Source: Microbispora sp. ZYX-F-249
GTDB lineage: Bacteria; Actinomycetota; Actinomycetes; Streptosporangiales; Streptosporangiaceae
Direction of reading: 5' to 3'
Assembly: GCF_039649665.1 (NCBI RefSeq)
Contig: NZ_JBDJAW010000016.1
Coordinates: forward strand, 1 to 64,000
DNA: 64,000 nt
In this document: positions 57,395 through 64,000 of the stretch, piece after piece
Numbering within the stretch: the stretch's first letter is position 1
Layout of the letters: each line of letters starts with the position of its first letter
Program-made: the position numbers and the translations under genes
Notes under the pieces: model-generated
Seen by the model: only the letters and a program-made list of their open reading frames with translations
Databases searched by the model: none
What the model was told of the DNA's origin: nothing

Positions 57395-59182
57395 ATGACC
57401 CGAGCATCCCTGACGCGACTGGCCGTCGCCGGCGCCGCCGTGGTGGGCGTCGCGGCCCTCACGATGGGCACGGCCGCCGCATCTCCCGCTCCCCAAGCCG
57501 GCAAGCACGACAAGAAGCCCGGCCCCTCCGTCCCTATCCGGTTGCTGACCATCAACGACCTGCACGGCAACCTCGAGCCCCCGACCGGGTCCAGCTCCCG
57601 GATCCTGGACCCGAACGGCGCGAACACCGACACCGACGGCTCACTGACCGGCATCGCCGGCGCCAAGTACTCGATCGCGGGCGGCGCCTCCTACCTGGCC
57701 GCCCACCTCAAGCAGCTGCGCGACCCCAACACCCTCCTGGTCGGCGCGGGCGACCTCATCGGCGCCTCGCCGCTGCTGTCCGCCGCCTACCACGACGAGC
57801 CGACCGCCGCCCTGCTCGACAAGCTCGGCCTGACCACCTCCTCCGCCGGCAACCACGAGTTCGACGAGGGCATCGACGAGCTCAACCGCATCATGAACGG
57901 CGGCTGCCACCCGGTCGACGGCTGCTCCCCGGCCGGCCAGTGGAAGGGCACGAAGTTCGACTACCTCGGGGCGAACGTGATCAAGGAGGGCAAGGGCGAC
58001 TACGCCCTGCCGCCCTTCTTCGTCAAGAAGATCAACGGGGTGAAGATCGGTTTCATCGGCCTGGTGACGCAGACCACCCCGAACATCGTCACCGCCGCCG
58101 GCATCAAGGGCCTGCAGTTCGCCGAGGAGGTCGCGGCGGCCAACAAGGTGTCGAAGGACCTCGCCAAGCACGGCGTCAAGGCGCAGGTCGTGCTGGTCCA
58201 CGAGGGCGACAACATCACCCCGAACCAGGACCCCAGCTCGTGCCCGGTCGTCCCCGGCAACGGCTCGCGGATCGCCAAGGGCCTCGACCCGCAGATCGAC
58301 CTGGTGATCAGCGGCCACAGCCACCAGGCGTACGTCTGCACGGTGAAGGACCCGGCGGGCCAGGACCGCGTCTACACCCAGGGCTCGTCGTTCGGCCGCG
58401 CGATCACCCAGATCGACTTCCGGGTCGACCGTAGGACGAAGGACGTCATCCGCTCCAGCGTCGTCGCGAAGAACAACGTGGTGACGCGCACGGTCACGCC
58501 GGACGCCGAGACCGAGGCGTACATCAAGACCTGGCAGGAGCGGGTCTCGACCGTGGCCAACAAGCCGATCGGCCAGATCACGGCCAACATCGGGCGCGGC
58601 GGCAACGTGGGTGAGACGCCGCTCGGCGACCTCATCGCCGACGCGCAGCTTGAGGCGACGAAGAACGGCGGCAACGCGGAGATCGCGCTGATGAACCCGG
58701 GCGGTGTGCGCACCGACCTGACCTACGCGCAGAGCGGCTCCGAGGGCGACGGCGTCGTGACGTACGGCGAGGCCTTCCAGGTGCAGCCCTTCAACAACCT
58801 CATGCAGGTCGTCACGCTCACCGGGGCCCAGCTGAAGGCGCTGCTGGAGCAGCAGATCTGGACGGTCGACCCGGCGACCGGCGGCATCACGCAGCGGATC
58901 CTCCAGCCGTCCGCGTCGCTGACCTACACCTTCGACACGACGAAGCCGGTGGGCTCGCGGGTCTCCGACATCAAGATCAACGGCACCGCGGTGACCGACG
59001 CCCAGCAGATCCGGGTGGCCGCCAACAACTTCCTCGTCGGCGGCGGCGACGGCTTCACCGTCTTCACCCAGGGCACGGACCTGTGGAGCGGCCCGCTGGA
59101 CATCGACGCGTTCGTCGCCTACATGGGCGCGCACTCGCCGATCGCCCCGCCGGCGACCGGCCGTATCAACCTCGTCAGGTAG
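57395..59182 (+). CDS. Secreted 5'-nucleotidase / metallophosphatase
   Basis: 595 residues from ATG 57395, with a signal peptide at about 1-30 (LAVAGAAVVGVAALTMGTAAASP). The metallophosphoesterase domain has LLTINDLHGN, GAGDLIGASP, SSAGNHEFDEG and VISGHSHQAYV, the metal ligands of the UshA/5'-nucleotidase family. The C-terminal substrate-specificity domain has NPGGVRTDL and NFLVGGGDGF. It releases phosphate from extracellular nucleotides, which fits with the nearby phosphate permease. Confidence 0.92.
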   Translation: MTRASLTRLAVAGAAVVGVAALTMGTAAASPAPQAGKHDKKPGPSVPIRLLTINDLHGNLEPPTGSSSRILDPNGANTDTDGSLTGIAGAKYSIAGGASYLAAHLKQLRDPNTLLVGAGDLIGASPLLSAAYHDEPTAALLDKLGLTTSSAGNHEFDEGIDELNRIMNGGCHPVDGCSPAGQWKGTKFDYLGANVIKEGKGDYALPPFFVKKINGVKIGFIGLVTQTTPNIVTAAGIKGLQFAEEVAAANKVSKDLAKHGVKAQVVLVHEGDNITPNQDPSSCPVVPGNGSRIAKGLDPQIDLVISGHSHQAYVCTVKDPAGQDRVYTQGSSFGRAITQIDFRVDRRTKDVIRSSVVAKNNVVTRTVTPDAETEAYIKTWQERVSTVANKPIGQITANIGRGGNVGETPLGDLIADAQLEATKNGGNAEIALMNPGGVRTDLTYAQSGSEGDGVVTYGEAFQVQPFNNLMQVVTLTGAQLKALLEQQIWTVDPATGGITQRILQPSASLTYTFDTTKPVGSRVSDIKINGTAVTDAQQIRVAANNFLVGGGDGFTVFTQGTDLWSGPLDIDAFVAYMGAHSPIAPPATGRINLVR

Positions 59183-59216
59183 CCGCGCGAAATCAGGCAA
59201 CCACGCGAAACGCGGT

Positions 59217-59239
59217 GGCCCGCCCCGCCGGGGCGGGCC
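59217..59239. terminator. Terminator between the nucleotidase and glnR
   Basis: A perfect 10-bp stem GGCCCGCCCC/GGGGCGGGCC with a 3-base loop between convergent genes. Confidence 0.88.
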
Positions 59240-59240
59240 A

Positions 59241-59954
59241 TCAGCGTCGAGCGGGTTCGGCCTCGTTCTGCTGCTCGCCGCCGCGGTCGGGGACGAAGCG
59301 GTAGCCGACGTTGCGGACCGTTCCGATGAGCGCCTCGTACTCGGCGCCCAGCTTGGCCCGCAGGCGCCGTACGTGCACGTCCACGGTCCGGGTGCCGCCG
59401 AAGTAGTCGTAGCCCCAGACCTCCTGCAGCAGCTGGGCCCGGGTGAAGACCCGGCCCGGGTGCTGGGCGAGGTACTTCAGCAGCTCGAACTCCTTGAACG
59501 TGAGGTCCAGCGCGCGCCCGCGCAGCCGGGCCGTGTAGGTCGCCTCGTCGATCGTCAGGTCGCCGCTGCGGATCTCGTCGGGGACCTCCTCGGCGGCGGC
59601 CAGCGCCAGCCGTCCGACCGCCATCCGCAGCCGGGCCTCGACCTCCGCCGGTCCCGCGGTGTCGAGGAGCACGTCGTCGACACCCCACTCCGCCGACATC
59701 GCCGCCAGACCGCCCTCGGTCACGATCGCCATCAGCGGGGACGTGACGCCGGTCGTCCGCAGCAGCCGGCACAGGCTCTTGGCCTGCACGAGCTCGCGGC
59801 GCGCGTCCACCAGGATGGCGTCGGCCGGGGGCGTGTCGATCAGCGCGGAGGCCTCGGCGGGCGCGACCCGCACCGAGTGAAGCAGCAGTCCAAGGGCCGG
59901 GAGCACCTCCGCCGACGGCTCCAGAGCGTTGGTCAGCAGGAGCAGATTGCTCAC
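59241..59954 (-). CDS. glnR: Orphan OmpR-type nitrogen regulator GlnR
   Basis: 237 residues from GTG 59954 ([21 protein letters not shown]). The atypical receiver has [22 protein letters not shown] and [21 protein letters not shown]. The winged-helix part is nearly the textbook GlnR sequence: [40 protein letters not shown] and [15 protein letters not shown]. GlnR activates or represses glnA, amtB and other nitrogen genes and needs no cognate kinase; its receiver lacks a normal phosphorylation pocket. No kinase gene adjoins. Confidence 0.95.
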   Translation of the reverse strand: MSNLLLLTNALEPSAEVLPALGLLLHSVRVAPAEASALIDTPPADAILVDARRELVQAKSLCRLLRTTGVTSPLMAIVTEGGLAAMSAEWGVDDVLLDTAGPAEVEARLRMAVGRLALAAAEEVPDEIRSGDLTIDEATYTARLRGRALDLTFKEFELLKYLAQHPGRVFTRAQLLQEVWGYDYFGGTRTVDVHVRRLRAKLGAEYEALIGTVRNVGYRFVPDRGGEQQNEAEPARR

Positions 59955-60200
59955 ATGAGCCTCCTCGCACCATGTCGGCTCGGCGCCGTTTGCAGCACTG
60001 GAAACCGCGACAGCCGTCCAAACACGTAAGGACCCGGGGGCCACATCGCCCGAGTCCATAATTCGTAGGGTAGCCCACACGAAGTTTGCGTCCAATGAGC
60101 GTCACCCGTGTGAACAACACGTCACGTGGTTTACCGCCGTAACGTGACGGTCACGGAGAGCTTCCGGCGGGTGGCGGGAAATCGAGGGGAGCGGCGCGTC

Positions 60201-60449
60201 ATGGCCAGGGGAACGATCCGCTACTGGGCGGCGGCGAAGGACGCCGCCGGTGTGCCGGAGGAGGTGTTCGACGCCGAGACACTGGGAGACCTGCTCGCGC
60301 AGGTCTCACGCGACCCGGCCCTCGAGCGCGTGCTGCGCCGGTGCTCCTTCCTCGTCGACGGCGCTCCGGCTGGTACGCGCGATCCGGCGGCGATCGACCT
60401 GCCCGAGGGTGCCGTGGTCGAGGTTTTACCCCCCTTCGCCGGGGGATGA
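60201..60449 (+). CDS. MoaD/ThiS-family sulphur carrier
   Basis: 82 residues from ATG 60201. Ubiquitin-like fold (GTIRYWAAAKDAAGVPEEVF; VLRRCSFLVDGAPAG) ending in the required Gly-Gly (PPFAGG). It would carry a C-terminal thiocarboxylate, for molybdopterin or another thio-product. Divergent from glnR; the following 200 bp hold only the promoter region of the next gene. Confidence 0.88.
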   Translation: MARGTIRYWAAAKDAAGVPEEVFDAETLGDLLAQVSRDPALERVLRRCSFLVDGAPAGTRDPAAIDLPEGAVVEVLPPFAGG

Positions 60450-60649
60450 GCAGCAGGTGCCTCTCCCGTCAATCTTTGCCCCTCGCGTCGCCCAGAGCGG
60501 CACCTCGCTGCGTTGTCGTCGTCGTCCGTAGCTCCGCCACGGACTCCTCCTTCGCCTTGCGATGCACCACTCTGGACACCGCTCGTTTCGGGCAAATCTT
60601 GCCGGTCAAGGCACTACTCTGATCACAAAGGCGCCTTCGGAGGAGTCGG

Positions 60650-61330
60650 ATGCGCAAGTTGGTCGTGGCCGTGGCCCTGCTGGCCATCCTGCTCGTCGTG
60701 CTCGACAGGGTCGCCGTGGTCGGGGTGCAGCGTGAGATCGCCCGGCAGATCGAGGCGAAGTACGACCTGGCGCAGACGCCGTCGGTGCAGGTGAAGGGCA
60801 TACCGTTCCTCACGCAGGCCGTCTCGGGCCGATACGAGGAGATCGCCATCGGCATCGGCGAGGTGGAGCGGGAGGGCATCCGGCTCGAGCGCATCGACGC
60901 CACGTTGTACGGCGTCACCGCCCCGCTCTCCGATCTGATCCAGAACGCCGCCGCCACCGAGATCCGGGCCGAGCGCGTGACGGGGACCGTGGTCATCTCC
61001 CGGGAGACCCTGTCGGCGCGCGCGCCCCGCGGCATCAAGGTCGAGGGCGCCGGCGACGACGCGCTCCGCGTCTCGGGCAACGTGACCGTGCTCGGCAACC
61101 AGGTGCCGGTCACCGCCGACCTGAAGATCCAGGTGGTGCAGGGCGCGATACGGCTCACGCCCACCAACGTGAAGATCGCCGGCGGCATCCCCGTGCCGAA
61201 CCCCGAGCGGCTCATCTCTTTCACGGTGCCGGTGAAGAACCTGCCGCTCAATCTCAGGATCACCCGCGTGAAGTCCACGAGCGAAGGGCTCGCGGTGCAG
61301 GGCACCGCGTCCGATGTCCCCCTCCGCTGA
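60650..61330 (+). CDS. LmeA-like (DUF2993) envelope protein
   Basis: 226 residues from ATG 60650 behind GGAGGAG. An N-terminal membrane anchor or signal (LVVAVALLAILLVVLDRVAVV) is followed by a DUF2993 domain (SVQVKGIPFLTQAVSGRYEEI; SFTVPVKNLPLNLRITRVKSTSEGLAVQG). The mycobacterial relative LmeA takes part in lipomannan elongation and also lies beside glnR. Its last 17 bp overlap the sigma factor start. Confidence 0.87.
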   Translation: MRKLVVAVALLAILLVVLDRVAVVGVQREIARQIEAKYDLAQTPSVQVKGIPFLTQAVSGRYEEIAIGIGEVEREGIRLERIDATLYGVTAPLSDLIQNAAATEIRAERVTGTVVISRETLSARAPRGIKVEGAGDDALRVSGNVTVLGNQVPVTADLKIQVVQGAIRLTPTNVKIAGGIPVPNPERLISFTVPVKNLPLNLRITRVKSTSEGLAVQGTASDVPLR

Positions 61331-61904
61331 GGGCCCGCGTGACGATCGTCACACCGCTGAACCGCCGGGTCCCGGCGTACGTGATGAGGATGTGAGTCCA
61401 GCCGGAACCGCCGACGAGGAGCTCATACGCGCACTTTGGGAGGATCACGGAGGGCCGCTGTACGGCTACGTGCTGCGGTTGACCGGTGATCCGGGCAGGG
61501 CGGAGGACGTGGTGCAGGAGACGTTGCTTCGGGCCTGGCGGCATCCCTCCGGGCTCGAGGGGCGCCCGGTTCGCGCGTGGCTGTTCACCGTCGCCCGCAA
61601 CCTCGTCGTCGACCAGCACCGGGCCCGCAAGTCCAGGCCGCAGGAGACGGGGGACGAGGCGCTCGCCGTGCTGCCCGCCGACGACGAGCTCGAACGGGCC
61701 GTCGAGTCGTGGGGGGTGGCCGAGGCGCTGGCCTCGCTCAGGGCGGAGCACCGCGAGGTGCTCCTGGAGACGTACTACCGGGGGAGATCGGTGAAGGAGG
61801 CGTCGGAGATCCTCGGCATTCCGCCGGGCACGGTGAAGTCGCGGACCTACTACGCCCTCCGGGCGCTGAAACTCGCCCTGGAGGAACGGGGGCTGGCGCC
61901 ATGA
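61314..61904 (+). CDS. ECF sigma factor (SigK/SigL-like)
   Basis: 196 residues; the start may be ATG 61314 or the later GTG 61392. Region 2 is at about 35-100 (IRALWEDHGGPLYGYVLRLTGDPGRAEDVVQETLLRAWRHP in consecutive parts; VRAWLFTVARNLVVDQHRARK). Region 4 is at about 135-190 (LRAEHREVLLETYYRGRSVKEASEILGIPPGTVKSRTYYALRAL in parts). It is cotranscribed with its zinc-type anti-sigma (ATGA overlap). The signal is probably redox or envelope stress, by analogy. Confidence 0.92.
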   Translation: MSPSAEGPRDDRHTAEPPGPGVRDEDVSPAGTADEELIRALWEDHGGPLYGYVLRLTGDPGRAEDVVQETLLRAWRHPSGLEGRPVRAWLFTVARNLVVDQHRARKSRPQETGDEALAVLPADDELERAVESWGVAEALASLRAEHREVLLETYYRGRSVKEASEILGIPPGTVKSRTYYALRALKLALEERGLAP

Positions 61905-62806
61905 CCTGCGAGGAGGTGCGGATCTCGCTCGGCGTGTACGTGCTGGGGGCGCTCGACGCCGAGGAGACCGCCGAGGTCGAGGCCCACCTGGAGACCTGCG
62001 CGGCGTGCCGGGCGGAGCTGGCCGAGCTGTCCGGTCTGCCGCCGCTGCTGGCCCGCGTGTCGGCCGAGGACATCGAGCGCGCCGCCGCGCCGCCGCGCGC
62101 CGTGCTCGACGGCGTTGTCGCGGGTGTTTCCAAGGGTGTGTCCGGGGGTGCGGTCGCGGCGGCGGCTTCGCCCGCCCGCCGCAAGCGCCCGTTCCGCGTG
62201 CTGCTGGCGCTCGCCGCGTCCGTCGTCGTCGCGGCGGTGGGCGGCACGGCGTGGTTGTCGGCGGCGCAGGACGCGTCGGACGGGGCGGCGTCGGTCGCCG
62301 CGGCGCCGGCCACGCAGAGCGCCGTGGACGGGGCCGCCGACTCGGCGGCCACCGGCCAGGCGCCCGCGACGGAGCAGGACGTGCCGCAGGAGCAGCGTCT
62401 CTTCGACCTGCAGGAGCCGGCCGCGTCGTCGCCGGGCCCCGGGCGGTCGCCGAACGCCGTGGCGAAGAAGGTGGAGGACCCGCCCGCGGAGGCCACCGTC
62501 ACGGCGCAACCCGAGGCGCGCGGGCGCATAGGCGACGCGCGCATCGCCGTACGGCTCGTCCCGCACGACGGCGGGACGCAGGTCGTCGCCAGGGTCGCGG
62601 GAGTCCCCGCGGGCACGGTCTGCACCTTGCGCGTGGTCGCGAAGGACGGCACGGTCTCGGCCCTCGGCAGCTGGACCGTGGGAGCGGGCGAGTACCGCGG
62701 GCAGAAGATGGTCCTCGAAGGCTCGACGGCGTTGCGGCCGGGCCAGATCGACCGCGTGGAGCTCGCCGACTCGGGCGGCCGCGTCCTGGTGACCGCGACG
62801 CTGTGA
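61901..62806 (+). CDS. Zinc-binding anti-sigma factor (membrane)
   Basis: 301 residues from ATG 61901, overlapping the sigma factor stop. The ZAS domain has Cys3, His29, Cys33 and Cys36 (HLETCAACRAEL), the zinc ligands that can act as a redox switch. One membrane helix lies at about 100-125 (VLLALAASVVVAAVGGTAWL), then an Ala/Pro-rich linker and an extracytoplasmic beta domain (AVRLVPHDGGTQVVARVAGVPAGTVCTLRVVAKDG). It holds the sigma factor at the membrane until released. Confidence 0.92.
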   Translation: MTCEEVRISLGVYVLGALDAEETAEVEAHLETCAACRAELAELSGLPPLLARVSAEDIERAAAPPRAVLDGVVAGVSKGVSGGAVAAAASPARRKRPFRVLLALAASVVVAAVGGTAWLSAAQDASDGAASVAAAPATQSAVDGAADSAATGQAPATEQDVPQEQRLFDLQEPAASSPGPGRSPNAVAKKVEDPPAEATVTAQPEARGRIGDARIAVRLVPHDGGTQVVARVAGVPAGTVCTLRVVAKDGTVSALGSWTVGAGEYRGQKMVLEGSTALRPGQIDRVELADSGGRVLVTATL

Positions 62807-62863
62807 CCTTCCCGTGATCCGGTACGGGAATCAGCCTTACCGGGCGTACGGTTGCACACCGTG

Positions 62864-63310
62864 ATGGCAGGTGTCTCGACCCTCGTGGCCACGCTCGTCC
62901 TGGGCGTGGTCATCGGACTGGTCCTGAGACGGCGTGACGGGAGGATGCGGGCCGTGGAACACGCCCCGGTGACGAGCGCGGATCTCGGTGCCGACCTCGG
63001 CGAGCGCGCCACGCTGGTGCAGTTCTCGACCGCGTTCTGCCAGCCGTGCCGGGCGACCCGCCGGATTCTGGGCGAGGTGGCCGCCATGGTGCCCGGCGTC
63101 CGGCACGTGGAGATCGACGCGGAGTCGCGCCTCGACCTGGTCAGGCGCTTCGAGGTGCTGCGCACCCCCACCGTGCTCGTCCTCGACGACGCGGGAAACG
63201 TCGTGAAGAGGGCGTCCGGCCAGCCGCGCAAGGCCGACGTGATCGTCGCCCTCGGTGCGGCCGTGGACGGCGCGTCTCATGGGCCGTCTCATCCATCGGA
63301 CAAGGTGTGA
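62864..63310 (+). CDS. Membrane-anchored thioredoxin (ThiX-like)
   Basis: 148 residues from ATG 62864 (TTG 62852 and GTG 62861 possible). An N-terminal membrane helix (VSTLVATLVLGVVIGLVLRRR) precedes a thioredoxin fold with active-site FCQPC and cis-Pro in LRTPTVLVLD. Mycobacterial ThiX lies between lmeA and cysA2 in the same order. Probably supplies reductant for sulphur handling. Confidence 0.9.
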   Translation: MAGVSTLVATLVLGVVIGLVLRRRDGRMRAVEHAPVTSADLGADLGERATLVQFSTAFCQPCRATRRILGEVAAMVPGVRHVEIDAESRLDLVRRFEVLRTPTVLVLDDAGNVVKRASGQPRKADVIVALGAAVDGASHGPSHPSDKV

Positions 63311-63336
63311 CAGATGCCGAGACGGAAGGTACTGTC

Positions 63337-63426
63337 ATGACCATGACTCCCACGACAGAGCTGCTCACGAAGCGGCGCGCGGTGGACTTCTGCCGCGTCG
63401 CGACCTCGCTCTGTCGCATGGCCTGA
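63337..63426 (+). CDS. Cysteine-containing leader peptide
   Basis: A 29-residue ORF, MTMTPTTELLTKRRAVDFCR then VATSLCRMA, directly before the DUF4395/sulphurtransferase operon. The LTKRRAVDxCRVAxxLCR pattern is the known actinobacterial sulphur-gene leader motif. Two Cys codons near the end would let ribosomes stall when cysteinyl-tRNA is low. A hairpin (GCGGC-TTCGT-GCCGC) follows within 25 bp. Confidence 0.8.
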   Translation: MTMTPTTELLTKRRAVDFCRVATSLCRMA

Positions 63427-63437
63427 GGGTGATTCCT

Positions 63438-63452
63438 GCGGCTTCGTGCCGC
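63438..63452 (+). promoter_or_regulatory. Candidate attenuator hairpin after the leader peptide
   Basis: Stem GCGGC/GCCGC with loop TTCGT, flanked by GATTC and GAATC that can extend the fold. It lies between the leader peptide stop and the DUF4395 start (63484, ribosome site CAGGAG). Confidence 0.45.
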
Positions 63453-63483
63453 GTTCCAAGAATCCTTCAGGAGCATCCCCACG

Positions 63484-63894
63484 ATGCAGATCGACCCTCG
63501 TGGCCCGCGTTTCGGCGCGGCCGTGACCACCCTGGTCCTCGCGGCCGTACTGGTCACGCAGAATCCCTGGCTCCTCGCCGCGCAGGCGATCGTCTTCGCG
63601 CTCGGCGCGACTGACGCGTCGCCGTACGGGCTGGTCTTCCGCCGGTTCGTACGTCCGAGGCTGGGGCCCCCGGCCGAGACGGAGGACGCGGCGCCGCCGC
63701 GGTTCGCGCAGGCCGTCGGACTGGGGTTCGCGGTGGTGGGACTGATCGGATTCGCGGCGGGGATCACCCCCCTGGCCTTGGGTGCGACAGCAGCGGCACT
63801 GCTGGCCGCCTTCCTCAACGCAGCGTTCGGCTTCTGCCTGGGCTGCGAAACGTACCTGCTCATTCGCCGTCTACAACCTGGGAGAATCCAATGA
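63484..63894 (+). CDS. DUF4395 membrane protein
   Basis: 136 residues from ATG 63484. It begins MQIDPRGPRFGAAVTTLVLAAV and has four hydrophobic helices, with the family's C-terminal NAAFGFCLGCETYLLIRRL containing a CxxC pair. DUF4395 genes accompany thioredoxin and sulphurtransferase genes. It overlaps the next gene by ATGA. Possibly a partner in transmembrane thiol or sulphur transfer (inference). Confidence 0.9.
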   Translation: MQIDPRGPRFGAAVTTLVLAAVLVTQNPWLLAAQAIVFALGATDASPYGLVFRRFVRPRLGPPAETEDAAPPRFAQAVGLGFAVVGLIGFAAGITPLALGATAAALLAAFLNAAFGFCLGCETYLLIRRLQPGRIQ

Positions 63895-64000
63895 GCCGCT
63901 CCGCCGTTCTGGTGGACGCCGACTGGGTCGAGGCCAACCTCGACACGCCGGGTGTCGTGCTCGTCGAGGTCGACGAGGACACCAGCGCCTACGACAAGGG
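63891..64000 (+). CDS. Sulphurtransferase (CysA2-like rhodanese), start only
   Basis: 36 residues are visible before the window ends: MSRSAVLVDADWVEANLDTP then VLVEVDEDTSAYDKG. This is the characteristic opening of actinobacterial thiosulphate sulphurtransferases. It overlaps the DUF4395 stop by ATGA and completes the conserved thioredoxin-DUF4395-sulphurtransferase order. Confidence 0.88.
   Translation, partial: MSRSAVLVDADWVEANLDTPGVVLVEVDEDTSAYDK

Overview
This is a GC-rich actinobacterial chromosome segment. It carries mycothiol synthase, a GlnR-type orphan regulator, many GTG starts, ATGA/GTGA gene overlaps and a pSAM2-type integrative element. Gene style and the sulphur/nitrogen block suggest a filamentous actinomycete, possibly Streptosporangiales; that placement is inference.

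Layout. (1) 1-24,700 is ordinary chromosome. A CBM2-tailed secreted enzyme (5' end outside) is followed by a LacI regulator, a MmyB-type regulator/SDR pair, an MFS exporter and a LuxR regulator. Next comes a sugar cluster (6,490-18,698): FAH-family hydro-lyase, GH3 glycosidase, LacI regulator, secreted double esterase, sugar ABC transporter and IlvD/Edd dehydratase. Together these read as import and non-phosphorylative (Weimberg-like) breakdown of pentose-containing oligosaccharides. A two-component system with a CPBP protease and a Drr-type ABC exporter follow. (2) 24,700-34,700 holds an AfsR/SARP-like regulator, a DHFR-like reductase, an NmrA-like oxidoreductase with a divergent HxlR regulator, a lipoprotein and increasingly accessory genes and gene wrecks. 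(3) 34,719-53,848 is an accretion zone at a tRNA-Gly(CCC) gene. Five partial copies of the tRNA 3' half divide it into segments. The last segment, about 12.4 kb, is a complete-looking actinomycete integrative and conjugative element (AICE): XRE and GntR/UTRA regulators, Pra-like protein, FtsK-type TraSA, zinc-finger small proteins, RepSA-like initiator, Xis and tyrosine integrase. Its cargo is an AT-richer ParB-like plus D12-class adenine methyltransferase pair. The upstream segments are small, integrase-less remnants resembling cis-mobilizable elements; one holds a VapBC toxin-antitoxin pair and one a decayed second copy of the rep region. (4) 53,968-64,000 is core chromosome: dcd, a Pit phosphate transporter, mshD, a secreted 5'-nucleotidase, glnR, a MoaD-like protein, an LmeA-like protein, an ECF sigma/anti-sigma pair, an anchored thioredoxin, a Cys-rich leader peptide, DUF4395 and the start of a sulphurtransferase. 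The order mshD-glnR-lmeA-thiX-cysA2 is the one known from mycobacteria.

Most notable points: the tRNA-Gly array with element-specific paired 11-bp arm repeats that match at both ends of at least two segments; an integrase with what looks like a second copy of its arm-binding domain inside the catalytic region; the ParB-like/Dam cargo pair; a 94-bp structured repeat in three copies, one lying exactly at a gene truncation; and a tandem esterase whose first domain has lost its catalytic histidine. All calls come from reading the sequence; no database search was run.
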